From an uncultured Faecalibacterium sp. (GTDB lineage Bacteria; Bacillota; Clostridia; Oscillospirales; Ruminococcaceae): DNA of 64,000 nucleotides. Every line of letters begins with the position of its first letter. The first letter of the stretch is position 1. The stretch spans positions 1 through 64,000 of the forward strand of contig CAKTEF010000007.1 of NCBI GenBank assembly GCA_934547065.1, read 5' to 3'. This document shows, piece by piece, positions 1 to 10,424 of this stretch. The notes beneath the pieces were generated by a model. The model searched no databases. It worked only from the letters and a program-made list of their open reading frames with translations, and was not told the DNA's origin. Both the position numbers and the translations under genes were made by a program.

Positions 1-94
1 TTTTCCAAACACATAAAGGTTCCTTACAAGTTTTTCGATATTGTTCAATTTTCAAGGTCCTGTGCGCCTCAGCCAACCGGCTGACAGCTTGTTT
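1..94 (-). promoter_or_regulatory. Leader of an off-window minus-strand transcript, possibly an rRNA operon
   Basis: Read on the minus strand, this stretch follows promoter P2. It first forms a perfect 6-bp hairpin (69-84, arms TCAGCC/GGCTGA). It then contains CCTTGAAAATTGAACAA (about 58-41), which resembles the TTGAAAACTRAACAA block common in leaders of Bacillota rRNA operons. No reading frame fits. The idea that a 16S gene lies to the left is inference. Confidence 0.4.
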
Positions 95-123
95 ATTTTA
101 CCACCGAAGTGGTTTTTTGTCAA
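95..123 (-). promoter_or_regulatory. Sigma-A promoter P2, reading out of the window
   Basis: The -35 box TTGACA (123-118), a 17-bp spacer and the -10 box TAAAAT (100-95) form a near-consensus housekeeping promoter on the minus strand. It lies about 180 bp downstream of a second promoter in the same direction. Confidence 0.75.
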
Positions 124-277
124 GCTCTTTTTTTGAAGCTTTTGAACTTTTCTGAACTTGGAACGATTCAGGTTTCTCGGAACAAACCGGAACATTTGAA
201 CGTCTATTGGTTCTTTTCAAAGGCTTCCTGCCGGGCTTCCAGAAGTCATTCTTTCGCTCGGCGCTTGGCGCTCAAGT

Positions 278-306
278 ATAATACCATACTGCCGCCCATT
301 TGGCAA
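278..306 (-). promoter_or_regulatory. Sigma-A promoter P1, reading out of the window
   Basis: The -35 box TTGCCA (306-301), a 17-bp spacer and the -10 box TATTAT (283-278) form the upstream member of a tandem promoter pair. Strong tandem promoters with no gene in between are typical of stable-RNA operons. I see no gene in 124-418. Confidence 0.6.
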
Positions 307-418
307 GCCCTTTTTTCACTTTTTTCTCTCTTTTTTCCGCTTTGTCCTTTTTGAACAGTTTTTGACCGCATTTTTACGTCTCCGTTGTCGCCCATCCGTC
401 ACATTGCCCAGCTTCCAC

Positions 419-447
419 TTGACACACCCTTTTTCCTCCCGTATTAT
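419..447 (+). promoter_or_regulatory. Promoter of aroD
   Basis: TTGACA (419-424), a 17-bp spacer and TATTAT (442-447) form a near-perfect sigma-A promoter 38 bp upstream of the aroD start. It diverges from the minus-strand promoter pair to its left. Confidence 0.85.
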
Positions 448-485
448 GAAGATATTGATTCTTATTTATAAAGTGAGGGATCTGT

Positions 486-1241
486 ATGTCCTGTGTTTCC
501 ATCCGCAGCTGCCGCATTGGCGAGGGGCGGCCTAAAGTGATCGTTCCCATTGTGGAGTCAACGGAAGCTGCTGTTCTGCAAAAGGCAGCGGAGTTTTCCA
601 CGCTGCGTGCCGACTGCGTGGAATGGCGCGTTGATCTGTTTGCGCATCCGATGGACCTTTCGGCAGTGGCCCACTGCCTGGCAAAGCTCCGGATCGCATT
701 AAAGGAGAAGCTGCTGCTCGTAACACTGCGCACAAAGGCCGAGGGCGGCAGCGCTGCGCCGGATCATGAGGCATATCTCCGCTTTCTCCATACGGTTCTC
801 GCTACCGACTGTGCCGACCTGATCGACATCGAATTTTTCACGGCCGGTGCCGATCTGCCGAAACTGATCGAAGATGCCCACACCGCCGGGGCGTGCGTTG
901 TCTGCTCCAGCCACGACTTCCAAAAGACCCCGCCCCGCGCGGAACTGGTGGCACGGATGGCAGCCATGCAGCGTGCCGGAGCCGACCTGCCCAAGCTGGC
1001 GGTCATGCCGCAGAGCCGCACCGATGTGTTGGAGCTGCTGGCCGCCACAGCCGAGATGGCAGACCGTCATCCGGAAACGCCGGTCATCACCATGAGCATG
1101 GGAGCGCTGGGCGCTGTGAGCCGCCTGTGCGGCGAAGCGTTTGGCTCGGCCATGACGTTTGCCAACCCCGGCACTGCCAGCGCCCCCGGCCAGGTCAGCC
1201 TGGAGGTCGTCAACGCGGTGCTGGACGACCTGAAACTCTGA
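486..1241 (+). CDS. aroD: 3-dehydroquinate dehydratase, type I
   Basis: This enzyme dehydrates 3-dehydroquinate to 3-dehydroshikimate in the shikimate pathway. It is cytosolic and works through a Schiff-base lysine. The 251-residue protein matches the family length of about 250. The family's key residues are all visible: E46 and R48 (EWRVD), R82, H143 (SSHDF), the Schiff-base lysine K170 (PKLAVM), R213 (SRLCG) and Q236 (PGQ). It has its own promoter and terminator, so it is transcribed alone. A second, AroQ-type dehydroquinase homologue lies at the other end of the window but lacks its catalytic residues, so this gene probably supplies the activity. Confidence 0.95.
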   Translation: MSCVSIRSCRIGEGRPKVIVPIVESTEAAVLQKAAEFSTLRADCVEWRVDLFAHPMDLSAVAHCLAKLRIALKEKLLLVTLRTKAEGGSAAPDHEAYLRFLHTVLATDCADLIDIEFFTAGADLPKLIEDAHTAGACVVCSSHDFQKTPPRAELVARMAAMQRAGADLPKLAVMPQSRTDVLELLAATAEMADRHPETPVITMSMGALGAVSRLCGEAFGSAMTFANPGTASAPGQVSLEVVNAVLDDLKL

Positions 1242-1258
1242 TCTTTCATCCCGCAAAA

Positions 1259-1301
1259 ACGCCCCCGGAGAAGCAGCTGCTCTCCGGGGGCGTTTGTTTT
1301 T
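1259..1301. terminator. Bidirectional terminator between aroD and atpC
   Basis: A GC-rich stem (ACGCCCCCGGAGA.. paired with ..TCTCCGGGGGCGT, 1259-1293) is followed by a T-rich run on the plus strand. An A-run precedes it, giving T5 on the minus strand. It can end both aroD and the convergent atp operon. Confidence 0.9.
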
Positions 1302-1306
1302 ACGGA

Positions 1307-1708
1307 TTACCGGTGGACCGATGTGCGGACAAGGGCACGCTTGAGGCGGGCCTGTGCCAACTCATAATCCCGCTTGTCCAGATTCTTGCGGGCCAGGATC
1401 TCCTCGGCACGCTTTTTGGAAGCTTCGGCGCGGGCCTGGTCGATCTCCTCGGCCCATTCCCAGGTGGTGGCGACCAGATGGACCTCGCCGTTCAGCACGG
1501 TGAGCATCCCGCCCATGCAGGCGGCACGGCGGCGCTGGCCATCGGCATCCACGATGTGTGCCTCGCCCATGCCCAGCGCGGTGCAGTAGTCCCCGTGCTT
1601 GGCCAGGATGGCAAGATCCCCGTCGATGGCGCGGCAGACCACCCGCTCCGCCTGGCCGTCAAACGCACAGCCGTCCGGCGTGACCACCGTCAGATGAAAG
1701 GTCATCAT
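1307..1708 (-). CDS. atpC: ATP synthase F1 epsilon subunit
   Basis: This is the epsilon subunit of the F1 central stalk, which couples rotor movement to catalysis and can inhibit hydrolysis. The 133 residues match the usual length. An N-terminal beta-sandwich (about residues 1-85, with FHLTVVTPDG at the start) is followed by a helical hairpin rich in A, E, K and R (about 90-133). It is the last gene of the atp operon, begins 3 bp after atpD, and is followed by a strong terminator. Confidence 0.95.
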   Translation of the reverse strand: MMTFHLTVVTPDGCAFDGQAERVVCRAIDGDLAILAKHGDYCTALGMGEAHIVDADGQRRRAACMGGMLTVLNGEVHLVATTWEWAEEIDQARAEASKKRAEEILARKNLDKRDYELAQARLKRALVRTSVHR

Positions 1709-1711
1709 GGC

Positions 1712-3109
<1,398 letters not shown>

Positions 3110-3138
3110 CTACAACTCCTTCTTGATAATTTTCGTCT

Positions 3139-3295
3139 GAAGCCTTCCCCTCGGGGAAGGTGGCATTGCGCAAGCAATGACGGATGAGGGGCAGCCGTGG
3201 CAAGATTCCGTTGAGAAAAGCGGCTTCTAACGGTTGTTTCCCCTCATCAGGCTCGCCGCAAGCGTCTCGCCAGCTTCCCCCGAGGGGGAAGCCTT
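3139..3295. repeat. Inverted pair of GC-rich palindromic repeat units between atpG and atpD
   Basis: The left unit begins GCCTTCCCCTCGGGGAAGG, continues through a GCATTGC/GCAATG hairpin and ends GGATGAGGGG. The right unit is its inverted relative, ending CTTCCCCCGAGGGGGAAGCC. About 50 bp lie between them. The same design occurs at 28820-28960, and single units occur at 45481-45528 and inside the elements at 26182, 52087 and 60103. The unit is non-coding and lies inside the atp transcription unit, so it will be transcribed as strong RNA hairpins. Confidence 0.85.
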
Positions 3296-3305
3296 AAATC
3301 AGTTC

Positions 3306-4154
3306 CTAGATTTCCGCACCGGCCACGATCTCCGTGATCTCCTGGGTGATGGCAGCCTGACGGGCGCGGTTGTAATACAGATTCAGATGGTCGATCATCT
3401 CACCGGCATTCTTGGTGGCGGCATCCATGGCAGTGCGGCGGGCGGCCAGCTCACTGGCAACGCTCTCGCACACGGCACCGTAGATAATACCGGCCACATA
3501 CTCCGGGATGATGGCGCGGAACACTTCCTCGCTGCTGGGCTTGTACAGGATCTGGCTGCGGCGGGCAGCGGCTTTCTGCTCCTCGGTGGGCTCAATGGAA
3601 AGCGGCAGCACCTCCATGGTGGCGGCGGTCTGGGTCATCATCGAGTCGAACCGGGTGTAGCAGATCTTCACCGCATCGTAGTCGCCGCGCAAAAAGCCCT
3701 CGGTGACCTGGCGGGAAAGCTGGAAGCACTCGCCCACCGTGATCTCCGCCGCCAGCAGCACGTTCTGCGTGAACAGGGGCACCTCGTGGTGGGCGAAATA
3801 TTCCGCCGAGCGCTTGCCGATGGGCAGCACCGTGACCGGGCCCTGCTGCGCGTCGGCCTGCTTGAGCACATTGCTGTTGTATCCACCGGCCAGGCCGCGG
3901 TCGCCTGCAATGACGATGAGCAGGGTGCGCTTGATCTCCGCCCGGCGCAGGTAAGGGTTGCGGGCGCGGGGGTCTGCCGCCGCAATGTCCAGCAGCGTCT
4001 GGTGCAGCGTTTCAAAATAGGGGCGGCTGTGTTCCACCCGCTCCTTGGCACGGCGCATTTTGGAGGAAGCCACCAGCTCCATGGCCTTGGTGATCTGCAT
4101 GGTACTCTCTACGCTTTTGATGCGCAGCTTGATGTCCTTCATGGAACCTGCCAT
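3306..4154 (-). CDS. atpG: ATP synthase F1 gamma subunit
   Basis: This is the rotating central shaft of F1, which turns inside the alpha3-beta3 ring. The 282 residues are normal length. The family's terminal coiled coil is visible: the N-terminal helix (IKSVESTMQITKAMELVASSKM) and the C-terminal helix ending in a segment like YNRARQAAITQEI. It follows atpA by 18 bp with its own ribosome site. The next gene, atpD, comes only after the repeat pair. Confidence 0.96.
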   Translation of the reverse strand: MAGSMKDIKLRIKSVESTMQITKAMELVASSKMRRAKERVEHSRPYFETLHQTLLDIAAADPRARNPYLRRAEIKRTLLIVIAGDRGLAGGYNSNVLKQADAQQGPVTVLPIGKRSAEYFAHHEVPLFTQNVLLAAEITVGECFQLSRQVTEGFLRGDYDAVKICYTRFDSMMTQTAATMEVLPLSIEPTEEQKAAARRSQILYKPSSEEVFRAIIPEYVAGIIYGAVCESVASELAARRTAMDAATKNAGEMIDHLNLYYNRARQAAITQEITEIVAGAEI

Positions 4155-4172
4155 GCGTTACGCCTCCTTCCC

Positions 4173-5693
4173 TCAGTGCGCCTTGACGAAGCTCTGGGTG
4201 TAAGTGGACAGAACCCCCTTGAGCGCTTCCTCGGCATCCTTGTCCAGATTGCCGGTGGTGCGGATGGTCTGCGCCACGGCGGCACCGGCGGCATCGTTGT
4301 CCAGATATTCGTACAGGCCTTTTTCGTACTCCGCCACGTCCTGCACCTTGACCTGCACCAGATAATCGTGGACGGTGGCATACAGGATGGCCACCTGCTT
4401 TTCCACGGGCACCGGAGCCGAGCGGTTCTGCTTGAGCACCTCCACGATGCGCTCGCCCTGGGCAAGGCGCGCCTTGGTATCGGCATCCAGATCGGAGCCG
4501 AACTGTGCAAAGCTTTGCAGCTCGCGGTACTGGGAGTAGATCAGCTTCAGGGTGCCGGCCACCTTTTTCATGGCCTTGATCTGGGCGTTGCCGCCCACGC
4601 GGGACACCGAGATGCCGGGGTTGACGGCCGGCATGACGCCGGAGTGGAACAGCTCCGTTTCCAGGAAGATCTGGCCGTCGGTGATGGAGATGACGTTCGT
4701 GGGGATGTACGCCGAAACGTCACCGGCCTGGGTCTCGATGATGGGCAGAGCCGTCAGGCTGCCGCCGCCCAGCTCATTGGAAAGCTTGGCGGCGCGCTCC
4801 AGCAGGCGGGAGTGCAGGTAGAACACGTCGCCGGGGTAGGCTTCGCGTCCCGGCGGGCGGCGGATCAGCAGCGACAGGGCGCGGTAGGCCACTGCGTGCT
4901 TGGAAAGGTCGTCGTAAATGATCAGAACATGCTTGCCCTGGTGCATGAAATACTCGCCCATGGCACAGCCGGAATAGGGGGCGATATACTGCAGGGGCGA
5001 CAGCTCCGATGCCGTGGCCGACACCACGATGGTATAGCCCATGGCACCGGCCTGGGTCAGGCTTTGCACCAGGTTTGCCACGGTGGAACGCTTCTGACCA
5101 ATGGCAACGTAGATGCAGATGACATCCTTGCCTTTCTGGTTGATGATGGTATCGGCCGCAATGGTGGTCTTGCCGGTCTGGCGGTCGCCGATGATCAGCT
5201 CACGCTGGCCGCGGCCAATGGGGATCATGGAGTCGATGGCCTTGATACCGGTCTGCAGCGGCTCTTTGACGGGCTGACGCTCGATGATGCCGGGGGCCGG
5301 GCTTTCAATGGCGCGGAACTCGGTCGTTTCAATGGGGCCTGCACCGTCGATGGGCTGGCCCAGTGCGTTGACAACGCGGCCGATCAGCGCATCGCCCACC
5401 GGCACGGACACCACCTTGCCGGTGCGCTTGACGATGCTGCCCTCTTTGATGCCGACATCCGAGCCCAGCAGAACGATGGAAACGGTGTTTTCTTCCAGGT
5501 TCTGGGCCATGCCGTATTCGCCGTTGTCAAACTGGAGCAGTTCACCGGCCATGCATTTTTCCAGACCGCTGGCGCGGGCGATGCCGTCGCCCACCATGAT
5601 GACCGTGCCGACTTCGCTCTGCTCGATCACATTTTCGTAATGCTTGATCTGCGCCCGGATGATCTTGGAGATTTCTTCAGGTTTCAATTGCAT
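4173..5693 (-). CDS. atpA: ATP synthase F1 alpha subunit
   Basis: This is the non-catalytic nucleotide-binding subunit of F1. I chose the ATG at 5693, giving 506 residues that begin MQLKPEEIS. This matches family N termini and places the P-loop GDRQTGKT at 169-176, as in E. coli. A TTG seven codons upstream (5714) is also in frame, but it sits directly against its ribosome site. The gene lies between atpH (24 bp upstream) and atpG in the standard order. Confidence 0.96.
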   Translation of the reverse strand: MQLKPEEISKIIRAQIKHYENVIEQSEVGTVIMVGDGIARASGLEKCMAGELLQFDNGEYGMAQNLEENTVSIVLLGSDVGIKEGSIVKRTGKVVSVPVGDALIGRVVNALGQPIDGAGPIETTEFRAIESPAPGIIERQPVKEPLQTGIKAIDSMIPIGRGQRELIIGDRQTGKTTIAADTIINQKGKDVICIYVAIGQKRSTVANLVQSLTQAGAMGYTIVVSATASELSPLQYIAPYSGCAMGEYFMHQGKHVLIIYDDLSKHAVAYRALSLLIRRPPGREAYPGDVFYLHSRLLERAAKLSNELGGGSLTALPIIETQAGDVSAYIPTNVISITDGQIFLETELFHSGVMPAVNPGISVSRVGGNAQIKAMKKVAGTLKLIYSQYRELQSFAQFGSDLDADTKARLAQGERIVEVLKQNRSAPVPVEKQVAILYATVHDYLVQVKVQDVAEYEKGLYEYLDNDAAGAAVAQTIRTTGNLDKDAEEALKGVLSTYTQSFVKAH

Positions 5694-5717
5694 TGTCTTG
5701 TGTTCACCACTCAATCC

Positions 5718-6257
5718 TTATACTGTTATGGTTGCAATGCTGCGGCGGAGGGAAGCCAGGCGGTTCTTCACGGTGCCGTCCAGCTCGGTGCCTTCCAGAT
5801 CCAGCCGGATGCCGCCCAGCACGGCGGGATCGACTTTGGTTTTCAGGTCGATCTGCCTGCCGGTCACGGCTTCCAGCTTTTCGTGCAGGCGGGCGGTCTG
5901 CTGTTCCGTCATGGGCACAGCGGACACCGCCACGGCCTCCAGGATGCCGTGGGCCTGGTTGTACCGCACGCGGTAGGCCCGCGCACAGCCGGGCAGCTCC
6001 CGCAGGGTGCCTTTTTCGCACAGAATTTTCAAAAAATTCAGCACATAGGGATGAACCTGCCCGCGCAGCGCCTGATCCAACAGGCCGCAGCGCTCCTTTT
6101 TGGGGATGCTGGGGATGCTGAGCAGGTGCAGATATTCGGGATCATCCCGCAGCAGGGCCGCCGCAGCGTCCAGCTCCTCCAGGATGCGGCTTTCCAGCCC
6201 TTCCTCGGCCGCCAGATCGTACAGGCTGCCGCCGTACATCTTTGCCGTCTCGGTCAT
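5718..6257 (-). CDS. atpH: ATP synthase F1 delta subunit
   Basis: This is the peripheral-stalk subunit that fixes the top of F1 to the b subunits. The 179 residues match the family, with the helical N-terminal domain at about 1-105 and the C-terminal part carrying the conserved PAVLGGIRL-type segment. Its start overlaps the end of atpF by 4 bp (ATGA), which suggests translational coupling. Confidence 0.93.
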   Translation of the reverse strand: MTETAKMYGGSLYDLAAEEGLESRILEELDAAAALLRDDPEYLHLLSIPSIPKKERCGLLDQALRGQVHPYVLNFLKILCEKGTLRELPGCARAYRVRYNQAHGILEAVAVSAVPMTEQQTARLHEKLEAVTGRQIDLKTKVDPAVLGGIRLDLEGTELDGTVKNRLASLRRSIATITV

Positions 6258-6760
6258 GATGCTTCACCCACATTTTTGATGAATTCGTCGATCAGGTCTT
6301 TGTGGTCGGCTTCCTTGATCTCGCGCTCGACCACCTTGGAGGCGATCTCCATCGCCATGCCGCCGATCTCGTCCTTTGCATCGTTCACGGCCTTTTTGCG
6401 CTCCTGCGCAATGTCGGCCTCCGCTTTCTGCTTCAGGGCAGCAGCCTGGGCGCGGGCCTCGCCCAGCAGCTCCTCGCTGCGGGCAGCCGCCGTTTTCTGG
6501 GCGTTTGCCACGATCTGGTTGGCCTCGGTGCGGGCATTCTGCAGGTTCTGCTCATACTCCGCTTTCATGGCCTCGGCATCGGCGCGCAGCTTCTGCGCAT
6601 CCGCGATCTGGCTGTCGGCCTTGGCCTTGCGCTCGGCGATCACCTGTTTGACCGGGTTCAGCAGCAGCTTTTTGAAGATCACCAGCTGGATCATCAGGTT
6701 GCAGATCTGGGCCAGGAACGTCCAGCCATCCAGCGTGATCAATGCCTGATAAAGTTGCAT
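6254..6760 (-). CDS. atpF: ATP synthase Fo b subunit
   Basis: This is the membrane-anchored peripheral stalk. The 168 residues comprise one N-terminal membrane helix (about 12-33) and a long, highly charged A/E/K/R/Q-rich helix (about 40-155) that forms the dimeric stalk. It lies 41 bp after atpE and overlaps atpH by 4 bp. Only one b-type gene is present, as in most Bacillota. Confidence 0.94.
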   Translation of the reverse strand: MQLYQALITLDGWTFLAQICNLMIQLVIFKKLLLNPVKQVIAERKAKADSQIADAQKLRADAEAMKAEYEQNLQNARTEANQIVANAQKTAAARSEELLGEARAQAAALKQKAEADIAQERKKAVNDAKDEIGGMAMEIASKVVEREIKEADHKDLIDEFIKNVGEAS

Positions 6761-6801
6761 AAGCGTCTCCCTTCTTTCGTTTTGTTCGGTTCAGGGAGTG
6801 C

Positions 6802-7868
<1,067 letters not shown>

Positions 7869-7871
7869 TTG

Positions 7872-8372
7872 TTACGTTTCACCCCCTTTTTCACCGGAGT
7901 TTTCGCCCTGCACGGGGGCCGGAGCCGGGGGGTCCTCCACCTGGACCTCCTGCGCCGGAGCGCCCTGTGCAAGGGGTTTGTACTTGCCCGTTATTTGCAG
8001 GTAATAAATGGTGATCCGGGGGAAAAACAGCGGCAGGACACTGGCAAACGGCTGGAAGCAGGGGGCCGTGATGGCCGCCACCACCCACAGCGCCTGCATC
8101 AGCATCCGTCCGTTGTGGGAAAGCTGAAGCTTGGCCTTGCGGCGCTTTTCGTCCGGCTCGTCAACGATCTTCTGCACCACAAGGCAGATGCCCGCAAAGT
8201 TGGCCACGGCCACCGCCGCGCCGCCCAGGCCGCCCAGCACCACGGTGGAGTCGAACCGGACCCACCCCACCAGATGCAGCGCTGCAAAGAGTACCCACAT
8301 GGCCGCCGTACACACAGCGGTGCCGCCGGCGATGCGCAGAAGTTCCTTTTTGGATTCCGGCTGCAATTTCAT
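7872..8372 (-). CDS. AtpI-type membrane protein of the ATP synthase operon
   Basis: This 166-residue protein has four predicted membrane helices (about 16-36, 43-66, 88-107, 108-125) and a proline- and glutamate-rich C-terminal tail. Its place between atpZ and atpB is where ATP synthase assembly factor I/AtpI lies. AtpI proteins are implicated in c-ring assembly. I chose the ATG at 8372 because GGAGG stands 8 bp before it. Sequence similarity to AtpI is weak by eye, so the assignment rests mostly on context and topology. Confidence 0.7.
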   Translation of the reverse strand: MKLQPESKKELLRIAGGTAVCTAAMWVLFAALHLVGWVRFDSTVVLGGLGGAAVAVANFAGICLVVQKIVDEPDEKRRKAKLQLSHNGRMLMQALWVVAAITAPCFQPFASVLPLFFPRITIYYLQITGKYKPLAQGAPAQEVQVEDPPAPAPVQGENSGEKGGET

Positions 8373-8389
8373 AGCAAACCTCCAAACGA

Positions 8390-8650
8390 TCATTGATGCG
8401 AATTGAACCCCACCCGGCGGGGGTGCTCCTGTTTGGCGCGGTCCAGCCGCTCCTTGGCAAACACCCAAAAGCTTTTGGCCCCGGCGGCCAGCCCCAGCAC
8501 AATGCCGGGCAGGTACACCCACAGGGGCCAGCCCCAGCGGTTGGTGGCCCACCAGCACCCGCCCAGGCACAGCAGCAGCGGCAGCAGGATGGAAAGCCCC
8601 AGCTGGGTCAGCCAGACCAGGTCCTCCAACGCTTTGTACAGGCCCTTCAT
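8390..8650 (-). CDS. AtpZ-like small membrane protein
   Basis: This 86-residue protein has two membrane helices (about 14-36 and 42-66). The PLWVYLPGIVLGLAAG segment resembles the second helix of the AtpZ/AtpI family, and a basic tail follows. It is the first gene of the atp operon. The start ATG at 8650 has GGAGG 11 bp upstream. In Bacillus, AtpZ has been linked to Mg2+/Ca2+ transport with AtpI; nothing here shows that directly. Confidence 0.65.
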   Translation of the reverse strand: MKGLYKALEDLVWLTQLGLSILLPLLLCLGGCWWATNRWGWPLWVYLPGIVLGLAAGAKSFWVFAKERLDRAKQEHPRRVGFNSHQ

Positions 8651-8712
8651 CCGGCATCCCCTCCTGTCTGCTCCTGCCGCCTGCCCCCGCAGGCCGTGGA
8701 GAATGTTTCGCA

Positions 8713-8737
8713 AAGATTTTCTTTGGCAAAAAATCTT
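8713..8737 (-). promoter_or_regulatory. Hairpin in the atp operon leader
   Basis: A perfect 8-bp stem (AAGATTTT/AAAATCTT on the minus strand, 9-nt loop) begins about 2 nt after the predicted transcription start. It may stabilise the 5' end of the long atp mRNA. No T-run follows, so it is not a terminator. Confidence 0.5.
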
Positions 8738-8745
8738 ATAACGCT

Positions 8746-8774
8746 AGTATAATTCAAATCGTCTTGTTTTTCAA
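8746..8774 (-). promoter_or_regulatory. Promoter of the atp operon
   Basis: TTGAAA (8774-8769), a 17-bp spacer and TATACT (8751-8746) form a strong sigma-A promoter about 95 bp upstream of the first atp gene. I see no other promoter this good inside the operon. Confidence 0.8.
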
Positions 8775-8910
8775 TCAATTCTCCACGGAATTCTGGTAAA
8801 ATTTCATAATTTGTTCATGAGTCCGCCGCAGCGGCCCGCTCTGTGTGGAGTTTGTCCGCCCGCAGGCCCATCCATACCAAAAGTTTGCGCCATTCTTTGT
8901 GCAGGATGCA

Positions 8911-8952
8911 AAAAAGCCCCGGAGCGGGGCCGCAGGGGTCCTTGCTCCGGGG
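8911..8952 (-). terminator. Terminator of the lipoprotein pair
   Basis: A 9-bp stem (CCCCGGAGC/GCTCCGGGG) lies 30 bp after the stop of the lipoprotein gene and is followed on the minus strand by T5-6. The rest of the gap (8775-8910) shows no gene. Confidence 0.85.
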
Positions 8953-8981
8953 TCGATTGAACGGATGTGTAAAACGCGTTG

Positions 8982-9524
8982 TTATTTGTTCACGACCTTG
9001 GTCACAGCCACCAGGTAGTACCAGCCGTCCACCTGCTTCTCGGCCACGGTGACGGTCGTAGCCGTCTTGTTGGTGTAATCCAGTGCGTCGCAGATACCAT
9101 CACCAAAATCATCCGCGACCTCATTCAGATCCTCCTGGATCGCAACCAGATCCTTGCTGCCTTTCGAGGCGTAGGCGCAGGCGATGTAATCTTCGCTCAG
9201 CTGCATTTCCTTTATGATGTCGTCAATTTCCGGTTCATTGTCGTACATGATGGGGTCGGTCTTGAGCCAGTTCTGGTATGCTGCCACCAGTTTGTCGCGC
9301 AGGGCAACCGCTTCCTGGCTGTATGCGCCGCCCTCGGTCAGTTTCAGGCTGCTTCCTGTCACATTCACGCCATCTTCCGTGATGTAGTAATACTGTGCCA
9401 GGTTCCGGTTGACCATATCAATAAACGCTTCGGTCATGACCACTTTCTGGCCGCAGCCGGTCAGAACGCCCAGTGCCAGCACCGCTGCCAGCGTGCAGGC
9501 CATCAGTTTTTTCCAAAGTTTCAT
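8982..9524 (-). CDS. Lipoprotein of unknown function, paralogue A
   Basis: This 180-residue protein starts with a lipoprotein signal peptide: KxWKK basic start, hydrophobic core, lipobox LTGC with the modified cysteine near residue 24. The mature part is soluble and acidic, with a conserved ending VAEKQVDGWYYLVAVTKV that is nearly repeated in its neighbour. It lies 55 bp downstream of a paralogue of the same length and orientation, so the pair arose by tandem duplication. I do not recognise a catalytic motif. It is presumably anchored on the outer face of the membrane. Confidence 0.8.
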   Translation of the reverse strand: MKLWKKLMACTLAAVLALGVLTGCGQKVVMTEAFIDMVNRNLAQYYYITEDGVNVTGSSLKLTEGGAYSQEAVALRDKLVAAYQNWLKTDPIMYDNEPEIDDIIKEMQLSEDYIACAYASKGSKDLVAIQEDLNEVADDFGDGICDALDYTNKTATTVTVAEKQVDGWYYLVAVTKVVNK

Positions 9525-9579
9525 CGTGTATTCCTCCTTGATTCCGATTTTATGTTTTTGTATTCATCGTGCAGAGTTA

Positions 9580-10134
9580 TCACGGCCGCGGTTCCGGAAC
9601 ATTGACCTTGGACACCGCCACCAGGTAATACCAGCCGTTCACTTCTTTTTCTGCCACGGTGATCGTCTTTTCTGTGGTATCATCATAACGATACGCCGTC
9701 TTCCACAGAGCTTTTGCCATCCTGCGTGCTTTATCGTCCAAATCAAGCTGGATCGCGGTCAGATCGCTCTTGCCCTTGGAGGCATACGCCCGGATCACAT
9801 ATTCCCTGTCGCTCAAGCCCAGTTCATCCTGGATCTCATCGATGTCCGGTTCTGCATCCTTCAGCACCGGGTCCTCTGCGCGCCATGCCTCGTAGGCCTC
9901 CACATACTTGTTCAGCAGGGCATCGGCCTCCTTGCGGTAGTCCTCGCCTGCCTTGACCGTCAGGTTCAGGCCGGATTTTCCATCCGTTGACGGCACACTG
10001 ACCTTCTGCAGGTTCCGCTGCACCATGTGTACAAAGTCCTCGGTCCGGACCATCTGCTGGCCGCAGGCCGTCAGAACGCCCAGCGCCAGCACCGCCGCCA
10101 GCAGAAAGGCCGAAAGTTTCTTCCAACGTTTCAT
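9580..10134 (-). CDS. Lipoprotein of unknown function, paralogue B
   Basis: This 184-residue lipoprotein has signal peptide MKRWKKLSAFLLAAVLALG and lipobox LTAC. It is colinear with the downstream paralogue: shared (M/V)(V/M)(M/R)TE near the N terminus, YIACAYASKG/YVIRAYASKG in the middle and VNGWYYLVAVSKV at the end. The start is preceded by AAAAAGGAGGCG. A promoter and two upstream hairpins separate the pair from glgA. Function is unknown. Confidence 0.8.
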   Translation of the reverse strand: MKRWKKLSAFLLAAVLALGVLTACGQQMVRTEDFVHMVQRNLQKVSVPSTDGKSGLNLTVKAGEDYRKEADALLNKYVEAYEAWRAEDPVLKDAEPDIDEIQDELGLSDREYVIRAYASKGKSDLTAIQLDLDDKARRMAKALWKTAYRYDDTTEKTITVAEKEVNGWYYLVAVSKVNVPEPRP

Positions 10135-10191
10135 CCGAAAACGCCTCCTTTTTTATTTTGGTCTTACGGAAGATTTACCAGTTCTGCCCTC

Positions 10192-10220
10192 AGTTTACAG
10201 GTTAAGCCCCCCCCCGTCAA
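10192..10220 (-). promoter_or_regulatory. Promoter of the lipoprotein pair
   Basis: TTGACG (10220-10215), a 17-bp spacer holding a run of G residues, and TAAACT (10197-10192) lie about 58 bp before paralogue B. Confidence 0.65.
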
Positions 10221-10289
10221 GGGTTTCAAAAAAGTTCAGCTGCTTCCACAAATTCCGTTTTTTCCCATTGTGGATTCCGCCGAAAATAA

Positions 10290-10326
10290 AAAACAGGTGA
10301 AAGGATTTTCTTTCGCCTGTTTTTTG
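10290..10326. terminator. Second hairpin terminator downstream of glgA
   Basis: Stem AACAGGTGAAAG/CTTTCGCCTGTT (one G-U pair) is flanked by A6 on one side and T6 on the other, so it can work in both directions. It lies about 35 bp after the main glgA terminator and probably insulates the lipoprotein promoter. Confidence 0.7.
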
Positions 10327-10356
10327 CTTGTTCGCAGATTTTCACATTTTTGGGCG

Positions 10357-10400
10357 CAAAAAGCCCCGGCGGGCTGCTGTGTGCAGGGCCCGCCGGGGCT
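10357..10400 (-). terminator. Terminator of the glycogen operon
   Basis: A 13-bp perfect stem (AGCCCCGGCGGGC/GCCCGCCGGGGCT) is followed by T5 on the minus strand, 25 bp after the glgA stop codon. Confidence 0.92.
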
Positions 10401-10424
10401 TTGGGAGGGATTGCCGGTTTTTAC

